Shown here one piece after another: positions 34,415-44,520 of a stretch of 64,000 nt of DNA. The position numbers were made by a program, and so were the translations under genes. The notes under the pieces were generated by a model. The model was not told the origin of the DNA, searched no databases, and saw only the letters and a list, made by a program, of their open reading frames with translations. Each line of letters starts with the position of its first letter. Within the stretch, counting starts at the first letter, position 1. Origin of the DNA: Melampsora larici-populina 98AG31 (lineage: Eukaryota > Basidiomycota > Pucciniomycetes > Pucciniales > Melampsoraceae); NCBI RefSeq assembly GCF_000204055.1, contig NW_006768795.1:797211-861210 (forward strand), written 5' to 3'.

Positions 34415-35604
34415 ATGAAATTCTTGTTATACCTTTCAATCTTCTCAGCTAGAGTTCTTAGCAAACCCGACAAAGTCACTTCACAAAATACGGGTTGTCA
34501 TCGTTATATGCTTAACGAGTTTAAATGTGTGCCCTCAGCTGAAAAATCGAGGTGTCCTGGCCATAGTGAGATAAAAAAAGTTTCAAAGCTGACTTCATCA
34601 AAAAAACAGTTTTCTGGATCGGGATACAACACGACAATACCCGTAAATATTGAATTACTTCATGTCTTCCTTGTCATTTCTTTTACTTATTGTATTGTTT
34701 GTAAATTTTTAGACCAAACCAGTTGCAGGAGGAAACGGCGTAAGTAATGACATAAGAAAGCCTGACATTGATTGCTGTTGCACTAACTCTCATCTTCTCT
34801 ACATTATAAATACAAAAACTGCTACCTGTAGATTTGTGGTAAGTCATCTTAAAGATGCAAATGATCAAATACTAAGAAGAGGAGCTAACTTGCTTCTTTG
34901 GAATCTTGCCTTATCTTACAAAAAAAACAGGAAATTATGATTCGAAGACTACCTTAGGTGTTTGTTTATGGTCAGGTTCTGATCCCGTTGATGGATCTAA
35001 AGCATCTACTTCCGGATGGTTAAATGGGTACATGAGAATCTTTCTTTTTAAACCTTTGCCCCGTGTAGCTGACTTGATTCCATTTAACATAAAAAGTGGT
35101 CTGAAAACAAACTGTGGCAAGTTTGTGTAAGCTAGTTATCATTTTGTATCTCCTTGATTGAAAATACCATCACATTGACTCAATCTTATACTTGACTTTG
35201 TTGTTGATTTTGACATGTAGATTTATACAAAGAAAAGGGAAACCAGAAACTATTAGATATGCAAAAGTGTTAGATGGCTGTGCATTTGATACTAAAGATC
35301 CCAAAGTTGGATGTTTTCAATTATGGATGACAACAGCTGTAAGTATTTATTCCATCAAGTAAATTTAGTCCTGGTGGATCTTGTTGATGATTTTAGTATC
35401 TTTTTTTTCTATAAAGCTGTTTAATGAGTTTAAGCCTTCAAAAGAAGATTCAGCAAAAGGAAGTATTTCAGACTCTTTCACTTGGGGATTGTGAGTGACA
35501 ATCTCTGTGATTACAAGTGAACTTGCAGGGAAAATTGATAATGTTTTCCTTTATTCTCAAGTGATAATGAGTATGGTCAACATCCCTTCAACGCACCAGT
35601 CTAA
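34415..35604 (+). CDS. secreted RlpA-like (double-psi beta-barrel) protein A, 207 aa, 8 exons
   Basis: RlpA/expansin-like DPBB proteins of fungi are extracellular and often linked to walls or host interaction; most have no proven reaction. Exons: 34415-34642, 34713-34739, 34832-34838, 34931-35027, 35097-35126, 35221-35338, 35417-35490, 35562-35604; phases close to 208 codons. A signal peptide (MKFLLYLSIFSARVLS) is followed by a Cys-rich leader (TGCHRYM, FKCVPSAEKSRC) and the barrel: ICGNYDSKTTLGVCLWSG, SGWLNGGLKTNCGKFVFIQR, YAKVLDGCAFD, LFNEFKP, FTWGFDNEYG. Exon 3 is only 7 nt (ATTTGTG). Reading through its flanking introns instead gives open-looking sequence, but an A-run differs in length between the two gene copies, there are GTAAGT donors and CTAAC branch sites, and the barrel closes only with these introns removed. 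Confidence 0.78.
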
Positions 35605-36764
35605 TTGATATCTTCAGCCATGGTTCATTTGACATGACCATCTTCTATTTTCAAAAATCATTTGTCTGTATCAGTCTCTTATGTTATGTATATCCTTTTT
35701 CCTGAAATATCTCTCAAATCTGTAATAATAATGTGTTCTTTGAAAGAAAATGTTATCTGATGTAATGAGTTTCTGGAAAAACATTGATATCTGTAATAGT
35801 GTGTTCTTTGGAAATAAGGATATCTGATGAAGTTCGATGACCAAAGCGATGAACACATGTTGAAAAGTCAAGCATGCTGGTGCTCGAATTTCGAAAGCAA
35901 TAGTTGGGAACAGACTACAAATCGAGTGAACTCACAAAATCGACTCTATTGATTTGATCAAGCACTATTTACAAGCTGAGCGCCAGCGCAAGATCTGGTG
36001 GATGCACCGCACCCCAAGTGGAATCGAACATAAGATCCGATTGAGGCTCCTCCCGTCTGCGTTTCCCTCCGGCACTGAGGGGCCTTAGAGTTGGATGCGG
36101 GGAGTTGTCGGAGTCGGAGGCCTCCATCTGCATCAATTTTGCGGTTTCTACACCATTTTTCAGCCGAGCTGAGAGTAAAACTTGGCGATGGGAAGTTTTG
36201 ATCACAAGTTCAACTTCGCCTACGGTGCGGTTCAGTACGAATGCAATTCCTTCGGCTTTTTCATCTTTGATGAAGTGAAGATCGAGTCAATTGCTCAATT
36301 TCGTCTCGATTGCTTTCCCCGCCGCATCACACCTGAAGTGTACTATTATCCCCGGAAAGCTTTCCAGATGATCTCTTCAAGATTCTTAGGTAATGGATAC
36401 CGGAGCCGAGCAAGAAGAGTATAGGTTGGGTGAAATAAAAGCTGGAAAGATTACATACATACATAGTCAACTTCCGCAATTTCCTCTCGACTGCGTTCCC
36501 CACTGCATCGCACCTGGGAACATATTCTTATCTCCGATTTTTCTTTGGAATTTGATCAAGGGTCTCATCAAAGGAGTCCTAGAGGAGATTGCTATAATCT
36601 TTGTTGATTATTGTGGTTTCGCCTCAGCCAGACACGAGGTAAAGAGGCGGTGAAAACCAGCCTCGAGTCGACTATTGGTTCTTCCCCACCACCTTTAGCT
36701 GAAGCGAAGCGAGTGCGGCTTTGGAACCAAGAGTAGAACTTTCTAGCATATGGCTTCGAATGTC
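35605..36764. other. spacer between the duplicated secreted-protein genes
   Basis: No gene supported. GC-richer stretches near 36000-36080 and 36300-36700 carry copies of the CCGCATCACACCTG motif also seen upstream of gene A, marking the duplicated unit. Confidence 0.4.
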
Positions 36765-36771
36765 TATAAAA
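36765..36771 (+). promoter_or_regulatory. TATA box of RlpA-like gene B
   Basis: TATAAAA located 131 bp upstream of the ATG at 36902, at the place equivalent to the TATA box of gene A. Confidence 0.5.
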
Positions 36772-36901
36772 TGATTGCTCAGACCACATCTTTTCAATAT
36801 CTTCTCATTCCACTCATCTGATCATCTCAAGCCTTTTTCATACAACCTCAAAAATCCCTAGCATCCTCGCTTTGAATCTCACCCTATCTTATTGAACGAA
36901 A

Positions 36902-37746
36902 ATGCAGATCTTGATATTCTTCTCACTCCTCTCATCTAGCGTGCTTAGTAAAAGTGTTAATATTGCTTCACAAGATACGGGTTGTTATCGTTATATGCTT
37001 GAAAATTACCAATGTGTTCCGTCAGCCGATAAAGATAGATGTCCTGTGGCTGAGTTTGAAACAGACAAAGTAACAAAGGTGGATTTCTTTGGAATACGAC
37101 TCGCAAGACACTAGTGATTGACTCTGACTTTCTCATCCTTCTAGTTTCCTGGATTAGGATACAATACAACAATACCTGTAAGTGTTGGACGACTTCTTAC
37201 TTTCCCTGTCCTCTTCTTTACTTATGGTCTTTCTGGTAACATTTTTCATAGGTTAAACCTGTTGCAGGAGGAAATGGCGTAAGTAATGACGTAAGAAAGC
37301 CTGACATTGATTGCTGTTGCACTAACTCTCATCTTCTCTACATTATAAATACAAAAACTGCTACCTGTAGATTTGTGGTAAGTCATCTTAAAGATGCAAA
37401 TGATCAAGTACTAAGAAGAGGAGCTGACTTGCTTTTTTGGAATCTTGCCTTATCTTCCAAAAAAACAGGAAATTATGATTCCAAAACTACCTTAGGTGTC
37501 TGTTTATGGTCAGGTTCCGATGCCGTTGATGGATCTAAAGCATCTACTTCCGGATGGTTAAATGGGTACATGAGAATCTTTCTTTCTAAACCTCTGTCCC
37601 TTGTAGCTAATTTGATTCAATTTAACATAAAAAGTGGTCTGAAAACAAACTGTGGGAAAGACAGGATTAGAAGAAGTCGAAACAAGCAAAATAACAAGGA
37701 AACTTTCTTTTTTCGTCAAGCCAATCTGGTGGCAAATGGAAGTTGA
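36902..37746 (+). CDS. secreted RlpA-like protein B, C-terminally truncated duplicate, 150 aa
   Basis: Tandem duplicate of the gene at 34415. Exons 36902-37078, 37145-37177, 37252-37278, 37371-37377 (7 nt), 37469-37565 and 37635-37746. Signal peptide (MQILIFFSLLSSSVLS), Cys-rich leader (TGCYRYM, YQCVPSADKDRC), then GYNTTIP and the first half of the barrel (ICGNYDSKTTLGVCLWSG, SGWLNGGLKTNCGK). After NCGK homology stops: copy A goes on to the KFVFIQR strand, copy B reads an unrelated basic tail (KDRIRRSRNKQNN...) to a stop. The second half with LDGC and FTWGF is missing, so the fold is probably incomplete and the gene may be a pseudogene. Exons and introns are nearly identical to copy A, so the duplication is recent. 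Confidence 0.65.
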
Positions 37747-38201
37747 TTGATATGTTGAGAACCAAAGCATTAGCAGTGACAAATTCTTCATCTATACAAG
37801 TTACTTATATTGATATCTTGTTTTTTTGGAGATAATAGAAAAATAAATTAAGCGTCTTTTTCTTTTTCAAATTGTACAGAAAATGATGTATTGATAGGTG
37901 AATCTTCACTCGCAATTTGACATCACAACTCCTGTGAATGATGTGGTCGTTGTTTTTGTTTGATTATTTGTTGAAAGTTGAAATTTGAATGAACCTGATT
38001 ACGAGGAGTTTAATTGAATCAGAACCAAATTAAAAGTATTCAAAATTCCCTTAAACTCCCACCACTTCTTTTATTCCATTTTGTTTGAGTTTATGATAAC
38101 GCTTATGAGACTGTGTCAAATTACAAATTGATATCTTGCATACAAAAATGAGAAAGAACAGCGAAACATTAAAGACAGCTTTCCCAACAAATAAAAGAAT
38201 C
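37747..38201. other. intergenic; no supported gene
   Basis: AT-rich gap between the truncated duplicate and the recombinase pseudogene; this is where homology between the two RlpA-like copies has already ended. Confidence 0.35.
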
Positions 38202-39587
38202 TCAATGGTGCCAGCCAACCGTTCCAACATTAACACCCCTTTTTTGGGCATCTATATGCGCCATTACCAAGATTGGATTTTTGCGAACATAGATATCACA
38301 AGATTCACGATTATGCCAACGACCTATGACCTTGAGGTCTTCCCTGCTGACACCTGAAGCGCAAAGGTGGGTAGCCCCACCAACCCTACATGAATGCCCC
38401 GTCCGAGTAGTACCAAAATGCTCAAACAATCGATCCATCCACCAAGCATATGTGGGATACTTTCCACCATACCGTAGTAGCCAGGAGGGATCCATTGAGT
38501 GACCACGAGATTCGTTGTATCAAAGAATGAGAGCTACAGGGTCTGAAGGAGACCCTCGCCTTGCTTGAATCATAACTTCAGAACCTTCACGTGCTTGATC
38601 ACTTTTTTGATGCGGTAAAAGATACTTCACAAATTCTTCACAGTCAGAGAATTGAACAGAGCCACGACAAATAGTATTTGCAAGGTTTCTTCCCACAATT
38701 GAATGGTCTACAGTAATTTCTGCTGTCCTATGCAAACCAGCAAAAGCGACTGAGAGCATCGTAGCAAATAAGAGGTCGTCATGAGTGACTATCTTGTTGG
38801 CCACTTTGTCCATATCCTTGATGGTCATTGGCTGAGCTCGCTCTCGTGGGAGTGAGAATTGATCGTGGCAACCAGCTAGGACACCCTTGAAAAGGTCGGA
38901 TTTGTGGGCTTCCTTGGGAGTTGGATGTGAGATGCCACATAATTGGATCATTTTTTGTATGGCGCCTGCGGCGCTGGACGGTTGAGTTTCAGGCTTTGAA
39001 CACTTAAAAGACAGATAATCCGCCAGAGTATTGTTTGACTGGAACAAAGTTGTCTCCACCAATTCGCCCATGAGGTCACAAAACTCCCTGTAGCGTTTGA
39101 ACTCAGCTTGACCTTCTTGGAGTGTCGAATGTGAATTTCTCTTGCTCAAATCATAGTCACGCTGTTGCCGAATCGCATCCTTCAACTCTAAGCTGGCAGT
39201 TGGCTTATCAACAGGTTGATTTTCAGCAGGAATTGCTAAAGAAGAACCTCCTGCTTGAAAGTTGGCACTAGTAGATTGAGATTGATCCTTAAGATACTTC
39301 CAAATACCAACAGGATCCGAAAGAAGCCCTTTAGATTCAATTTCAAGACGAAATTGCTCAGAGATGTGAGTATACATGATAGCAGCCGCTTTATTTTGAC
39401 AAGCAACATATGCATCAAGCAAAACATTGCTTTCAGCACTGCAAGAAGAGTTGACCGGGGTGTGATTTGGGTTTAAAAATTCTTGAAGACCCTGAGTTAT
39501 GAGGTAAGGTGTTATATTCCCTTTCCATCGTGTGTAATTATCATTGGTGAGTTCAACAATCTGAACTATAGCTTCGTTGGCAGGCAT
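38202..39587 (-). pseudogene. gag-like / tyrosine-recombinase fusion with one internal TGA
   Basis: One frame of 462 codons broken only by TGA at 38520-38522. The N-terminal 130 residues resemble the gag part of Copia-type retroelements (ELTNDNYTRWKGNITPYL, a KAAAIMYTHISEQ helix, GIWKYLKDQ). The C-terminal 280 residues are a tyrosine recombinase: an all-helical core-binding part with a DLFKGVLAG motif, then FAGLHRTAEIT (first catalytic Arg), a Lys-containing turn (LLPHQKSD), HSCRVGGATHL (H-x-x-R), GRWHNRESCDIYVRKNP (Trp/His and Tyr nucleophile). The full R-K-H-R-W-Y set is present. The TGA lies between ALIL and YNESRGHSM, and sequence on both sides is family-like, so it is a nonsense change, perhaps CGA to TGA. 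The start is the MPANEA ATG after an ATC/ATG triplet run. Confidence 0.8.
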
Positions 39588-40230
39588 GATGATGATGATG
39601 ATGATGATAGCAAAACGTAGGAGGGCTGAGTTCATGACCAGTCAAGATGTTGATTGAGGAGTCAGCTTTGTATATGCTGGGCATTGATCAAATAGGAAGA
39701 TGAGACCTTACCTGTGAGATTGAGAAGTTCAGATTATTATAAGTTGCTAGCTGATTGAAAGACAATAGATTGTTTTTGATTGAGTTAATGTAGAAGTCGA
39801 AAGCCTTGTATGAGGTGAGCCTGGACTCAAGTCGAATCAATAACACCCCTAACAAAATTGAAACTGAAACTCTTGTGCTAGGACCCTGGCAAACTCCTAG
39901 GTAGGGGGGTTGTCTAAAACCCCCGATTTTGGCCTTTTTCATACTTGAAAAAAGATGGATTTTTTCAAAGATTCTTGGTTTCATACGTCTTTCACCTCTA
40001 CGTTTTGGGGCAGTGGGTGACCAAAATTTGGTTCCCATACCTCCCAGACCTCCACGTCTAAAAACGTGTTTTTGAGAGTTTCACGCAAAAATAGAACTTC
40101 ATTTTTTTTTGGTCATAAAATGATAAAAAAAGTAGTAAATTTGAGCTTTAACAACGAGAACAAATCAGAAATGATAGAATTTGATGTAAGTAGTCATATA
40201 TTACTAGCAACATCAGCGGCGGGCGCCGCC
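39588..40230. other. no supported gene; low-complexity and repeat-like sequence
   Basis: Contains the GATGAT triplet run (39584-39607) and a segment near 39880-40080 whose wording (GACCCTGG, CCCCCGATTTTGG, TTTTCATAC) resembles the inside of the MITE at 40469, suggesting a diverged relative. Confidence 0.4.
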
Positions 40231-41611
40231 TCATGAAATCATACCAGATTGCCTGTCTCCATAAGCAGTGGCAGCAATCTCTTCCATCCTTTTCTTCTTC
40301 CTCTGATCTTCTTCGTGTTTCAAAACTGACAAGTGTACCTTTCCCCGGCACATATCGTACTTCTGCTCGATTCTCAAACAAAAAAAGCATCCCAGGAATA
40401 CACTATGAGAAGACGAGAAGAAATCAGTAAATGGTCTCAATGATAAATCTTGTGAAAACACTCGCATCAGGACCCCGGAAAGCTCCCCCTGAACCAACCG
40501 ACGTAAAACCCGGATTTTGAGGATTTTCATACCCAAAAATCCCGGACTTTTGGAGCTTTCATACCAAATTGGTCGGTAACAGTTCAGTACCAAAAGTGAG
40601 CCCCGGGCTACAAAGCTATGTTTTGGTGCCATTTAGTGCCAAAAATGTTGGTATGACGATGAGATTTTAAAAATTATACCGGGCACGTCTGTAAGATGAA
40701 TGACTAACAAGCCATTTTCATACCAGTTTGGTCGGTAACATGACCAAATCTTGACCACTCAAATCATACCAAACACGTCGGTAGGTTTAAGGGGAGCTTT
40801 CCAGGGTCCTCTCGCATCACTCTGTCCAGTTGGACCGACCACAAACCTAGTTCTACAAAACGATTGACCATCAGGAGTGACCATGACAAAACCCAATCCA
40901 TCTGTACCTTCACAAACCCCTTCACAAAGACTAGCACCTGGAACACCCATGACTGTACCAGGTGCAGAACGCATGACTAACCCAAGTCGATCTCATACAA
41001 CAGTTGACATCAAGTTTAACATACTACCCGTGTCACATAAGAAATTTACTGCTTTCGAATCAATGTTCAGGGTGATATAAGGTAAGGAGACGATTGTGGG
41101 AGTTAGAGTGTTGGTACTGTTAAGTCTGGTTGTGGGGTTACCAGTGGATCTTGATCCAGGTCGAGCGATCGCAGGACTTGGGGGTCTAGAAGCCTATAGG
41201 AAGATACCATCACAAGATTTGATTAGTCTGAATCACATTCATGAGACTTTTGATTAGGAGAGGAACACTTACTGTTTTTTGAGTAGTACTCGATTGCATC
41301 AACTTTGCGGGTAAAGGTGGTGGTGGTGGTGGCGTAGGTGGTTTGGGAGGTGGGACAGGAAGCGCCGAGGCCAAAGGAGCTGATTCAGATGAAAGAGTAA
41401 CAGGATGACGTGAAGGGGTATCAGATTGACAAGCACTAGAACGAGTTTCTGAAGTGGAACGAGTCAAAGAAAGAGGATCATTAGGTCGAGTACTTGGCAC
41501 AGTAGATGGACTAGAACAACGTGAAGGAGTTCGAGTGGAAGATGCTTGATGATGACAACTTGGCCGAGTTTGAGTAGGAGGTTGGATTGGATAATCAGGT
41601 AAGAGTTCCAC
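40231..41611 (-). pseudogene. retropepsin-like aspartic protease pseudogene, split by a MITE
   Basis: Read on the minus strand, a Pro/Ser/Thr-rich segment (41611-41270, with a P-P-T-P-P-P-P-P-P-L-P run) is followed after an intron by a retroviral-type protease domain: YITLNIDSKAVNFLCDTGSM. The DTGS active-site motif is encoded at 41023-41034. The frame then meets TGA at 40993-40995 and continues with DRLGL and a G-V-P-G...RFVVGP region until 40819, where a 342-bp MITE interrupts it. Beyond the MITE the homologous frame resumes (a TRFIIETIY-like strand, then a degenerate CIPGMLF stretch where active proteins have ILLG.P). It is probably a gag-protease remnant of an LTR element or a captured retropepsin gene; no reverse transcriptase is visible nearby. 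Confidence 0.55.
40469..40810. mobile_element. 342-bp hAT-type MITE
   Basis: Ends AGGACCCCGGAAAGCTCCCC (left) and GGGGAGCTTTCCAGGGTCCT (right) form an imperfect inverted repeat of about 36 bp, and the 8-bp duplication CTCGCATC flanks both sides (40461-40468 and 40811-40818). The inside is non-coding and contains repeated CATACCAAATTGGTCGGTAA-like strings. Eight-base duplications are the mark of hAT mobility, so a hAT transposase in the genome moved it. It landed in the retropepsin-like pseudogene. Confidence 0.85.
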
Positions 41612-42604
41612 AATCGGAGAAGCTGGTTTAGAGACTGGTAAATTTGAAGTTTGAGTATAAATCCGATCACGACCATGATTGCTAGAAGGATGATGAGTGG
41701 TGGTAGGAGTATGAGTAGGAGTACTTGGAGTTGATTTCTGATTTGGATTGGGAGTTGGAGGTCAAGTGGAAGTAGGAGTGAGTTGTGAATCTGTTTTCGA
41801 TGGTTTTCCAGAACTGATCAGAGTGTAGCAGGGCTGTATTACGATGAATGTATTACAGCCTGTACAAAAGTCACCAAAGTCCGAGCTCTTGCTCGGACTT
41901 TGTCTGTACGCTCATTGTATAGATTACAGGCGTAAGCAGCTGCAGCGAAGGAATGCTGAGCCATGTACGATGAACGCAAGTTATAGCGTGAATACCCATC
42001 CAGATAAGATAGTAACCACTTAGGTTATCAAGATGGGGTATGTGGACTAAATAAGACAAGAGCAGTCTAACTTTAGACTACTCTCTTAAATAGCTAGCAC
42101 ATCTTGAAATCATCGCTAACCCTTAGGAGTCATTTCTCTAGAGGTTGATTCAAGCAAGGAGTCATCAGGTAAGATGACCGAGCCTGATCAAGCAGAGCTC
42201 ATAGCTTGAACGCGTCAGGACCTCACTCTACCGAGTGAGGTTGGTCCCTCATTCTCGACTAAGAGGAAGACCTTCCTTTCTTCACGTTCTACTTGGATTT
42301 CGTTGTAATATAAATAGAGACCTTTTGATCACTGGGAAATACAATCTCCAGTTCACTTAGTTCAGAACAACTCATATTTTGGAATCCTTGCGCCTATTGT
42401 CCCATTGCCTACTTTCCCTCTGATTCATTATCATAGTACTAATTCACCGGTGTACTAATTTACCAAGTGTTGGCTAGTGTTGGTCTTTTAACTCCAGGCG
42501 CATCAATTGAATCTGATCAATTGATCTCAATTGATCAATTGATTGATTGATCAGATTCAATGAATCATCGATCAATTGATCAGATTCAATGATCGATTGA
42601 TCAT
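41612..42604. other. non-coding region, possible solo-LTR-like DNA
   Basis: No gene. It contains a perfect hairpin (41876-41903) and a promoter-like stretch (AATATAAATAGAGACC near 42309) in DNA that reads like a retroelement long terminal repeat, but I could not define ends with a target duplication, so this stays a suggestion. Confidence 0.3.
41876..41903. repeat. perfect 12-bp hairpin
   Basis: CAAAGTCCGAGC, loop TCTT, GCTCGGACTTTG. The stem is perfect and GC-balanced; there is no T-run after it. Confidence 0.7.
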
Positions 42605-42624
42605 TGATCAATGATCAATTGAAA
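42515..42624. repeat. palindrome-dense ATTGATCAAT tract
   Basis: About 110 bp built from overlapping palindromes: TTGATCAA, ATTGATCAAT, CGATCAATTGATC and TCATTGATCAATGA recur at least eight times. It can fold in many alternative hairpins on either strand. Confidence 0.75.
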
Positions 42625-42626
42625 CC

Positions 42627-42715
42627 GCACCATCGATCAATTGGAGTGATGCGACGATGGAATCAAAAATTAGAAGTGATTCCACTATTGCATCACTCCA
42701 ATGGAGCAATGGTGC
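42627..42715. repeat. imperfect 26-bp inverted repeat, 37-bp spacer
   Basis: 42627-42652 (GCACCATCGATCAATTGGAG, then TGATGC) pairs with 42690-42715 (GCATCACTCC ... GCAATGGTGC) with a few mismatches; an internal GATGGAATCA / TGATTCCA pair extends the fold. It directly follows the palindrome tract. Confidence 0.65.
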
Positions 42716-42910
42716 GATTGAATAGATTCAAGTTAAATGGAATGTTCTGTTCTCTTTGCTCTCCTTCCCCATTGCACTTCCTCCTTCCATTTTTTTTCAC
42801 TAAATTGAACACAAAGTACACCATTTTTCTCTATTTCAACATTTCCCCCCTATCTTGCTGTCTCTTGGCTTCGTTATTATTGGCTTCCCTTCATACTCCT
42901 TCTGAATCTG

Positions 42911-43047
42911 GTGTGTACGGCAAGCACTTGTGCTACTGTTGACCATTACCTGTCAGTCTGGTGTGTACGGCAAGCACTCGTGCTACTGTCGACCATTCCC
43001 TGTCAGTCTGGTGTGTACGGCAAGCACTCGTGCTACTGTCGACCATT
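42911..43047. repeat. 50-bp tandem repeat, 2.7 copies
   Basis: Units start at 42911, 42961 and 43011 (GTGTGTACGGCAAGCACTYG, then TGCTACTGTYGACCATT). Only three substitutions separate units 1 and 2. Confidence 0.9.
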
Positions 43048-43371
43048 TCTTTTCTTGGAGAATGTTGGGGAGTTGACAATTCGGATTCCACTTGATTGCA
43101 AGAACCGGGTTTCTGGCTTTCTATCTTCTTTCTATCTTGATACTGATTTCTACTGGTTCCTATTCCATAGTGTCTGATTCATAGTGTCTGATTCAGTTTC
43201 CAACAAAGCTTACAAGAATGCAAGACGCAACACCTACAATAATGCTAGACGGGCCAAAGACAATGATGCGATATGAGGTGAAAGTGGCTTATCTAGTAAA
43301 ACCAAAATTGTAAAGTTGTCCCAAACTGCAGAAGAAGCTGAACCGTATCTCTTCCATGAAGGTAACATGAA

Positions 43372-43427
43372 CCCACTAACCCCCCAATTGTGATATTAAC
43401 CCACTAACCCCCCAATTGTGATATTAA
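43372..43427. repeat. exact 28-bp tandem duplication
   Basis: Two identical copies (43372-43399 and 43400-43427) of a CCCACTAACCCCCCAATTGT... unit inside the intron of the Tet-like gene. Confidence 0.9.
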
Positions 43428-43478
43428 CCCAAACTGACAAATTCTTCTCTTCTCTTCACTGAAGGCGATTTGGCCTTG

Positions 43479-43542
43479 GTCAGAAAGAGACACACAAAGT
43501 TGTCTTTTCTGTCAGAAAGAGACACACAAAGTTGTCTTTTCT
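43479..43542. repeat. exact 32-bp tandem duplication
   Basis: Two identical copies of a GTCAGAAAGAGACACACAAA... unit. It lies in the Tet-like coding region and also duplicates a usable 3' splice site (TTTTCTGTCAG). Confidence 0.9.
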
Positions 43543-44520
43543 GTCAGATTTATCGACCTGAACAAAGAGCCTGAGGAGTTTGTCAATGAATTAAAAGAAA
43601 CTGTTTCTATTGTCTACAAGCACACAACTGCTCGTAATCTTGTGCTCAAGAACCATGCCGTTGTAGCTTTGCCGGAAAACAAAAGGAGCGGTGAGATGTA
43701 TGCAATGGGAATCACCGGTGGTTGTTCTGATGGAACCAAGGCTGGTTTGTCTTCAATTCATTTTTTATTTTTCTTTTGTATATGTCTTGGTGATTATTTT
43801 TTTTGCAAATTTATTCTAGCACCGTATTGTTTGAACTCAACACACGGTAGCAGCACTACTTTGATTGCAGAGGACAATGCCCAATTAGATCTTTTACCTA
43901 GAGTTGAACAATTTATTGGCGACTTGTTCATGCAACAATGTACTCTCTTTTATGGATGTAATCTTCGAGTTTCTGAAATCCTGAATGTCCCATCCTTTGC
44001 TTCGACATCACCTTTTACCCAACCCAATGGTGTTTCCTACGGTGGTAGTCTTGTTTTGACTCGTGACCAGTTTGTCAATGCGCCACATAACGACAAGGAC
44101 TTGACCGACTACGCTGTTGGTCTCTTTGGGACTGTCGATCGAAACACTGGAATTCCCATCCATCTTCCTGAAGGAGTACCTCACCGGGTGATTATTCGAA
44201 ATTCTCATATGCGATTCCCACAGTACAATGCAGAGATAGTGTTAGGACAACCAAATATTATTGTACTTTTGACCTGGAATGTCAGAGTGAAACACCACAC
44301 CCTACGCTCAACAACTCACTTCCAAGATGGTACGATCACCGATCCTAAAACTGCGAAAGTCACTCAAATTGGCTCTTTGATTCAAGTGAACAAAAAATTA
44401 GCTGACCAGATGCGTGATTTTTATGTCCCAAGGGACAATGAGGAGTTTGCGGTAATATCACCTAAATACTCTTCATCACAGGAGGAGTATAGTAGGAAGC
44501 AAGCCGGAGCAAGAAAGTAG

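Larger units (their letters stand above)
43198..44520 (+). pseudogene. Tet-like 2OG-Fe(II) oxygenase, broken copy
   Basis: Members of the TET/JBP-related fungal 2OG-Fe(II) oxygenases are thought to oxidise methylated bases; in basidiomycetes many are linked to transposons. Seen here: an upstream Arg-rich part (KNARRNTYNNARRAK), then KLSQTAEEAEPYLFHE and, after an intron, GDLALVRKRHTK and RFIDLNKEPEEFVNELK. A further intron (43745-43819) leads to the core: FVNAPHNDKDLTDYAVGLFG with the H-x-D iron pair, a long loop, VLLTWNVRVKHHTLRSTTHF with the distal His and the 2-oxoglutarate Arg, and IGSLIQVNKKLADQM at the end. Damage: an in-frame TGA at 43274-43276, and a frame change between RKRHTK and RFIDL, where a 32-bp tandem duplication also lies. 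Exons 43820-44520 and most of 43548-43744 are open. A spliced form using the internal TTTTCTGTCAG acceptor could still give a core domain. Confidence 0.7.

Noticed and set aside
37252..37746. Reading the third part of RlpA-like gene B as one long exon
   Set aside because: Copy A would then have a frameshift at an A-run, while three GT/AG introns with branch sites give the same barrel in both copies.
41824..42500. Solo LTR
   Set aside because: Promoter-like and LTR-like wording, but I found neither a matching 4-6-bp target duplication nor TG...CA ends that pair, so it is not called as an element.
42911..43047. CRISPR-like array
   Set aside because: Directly adjacent 50-bp units with no spacers, in a eukaryotic genome; it is an ordinary tandem repeat.
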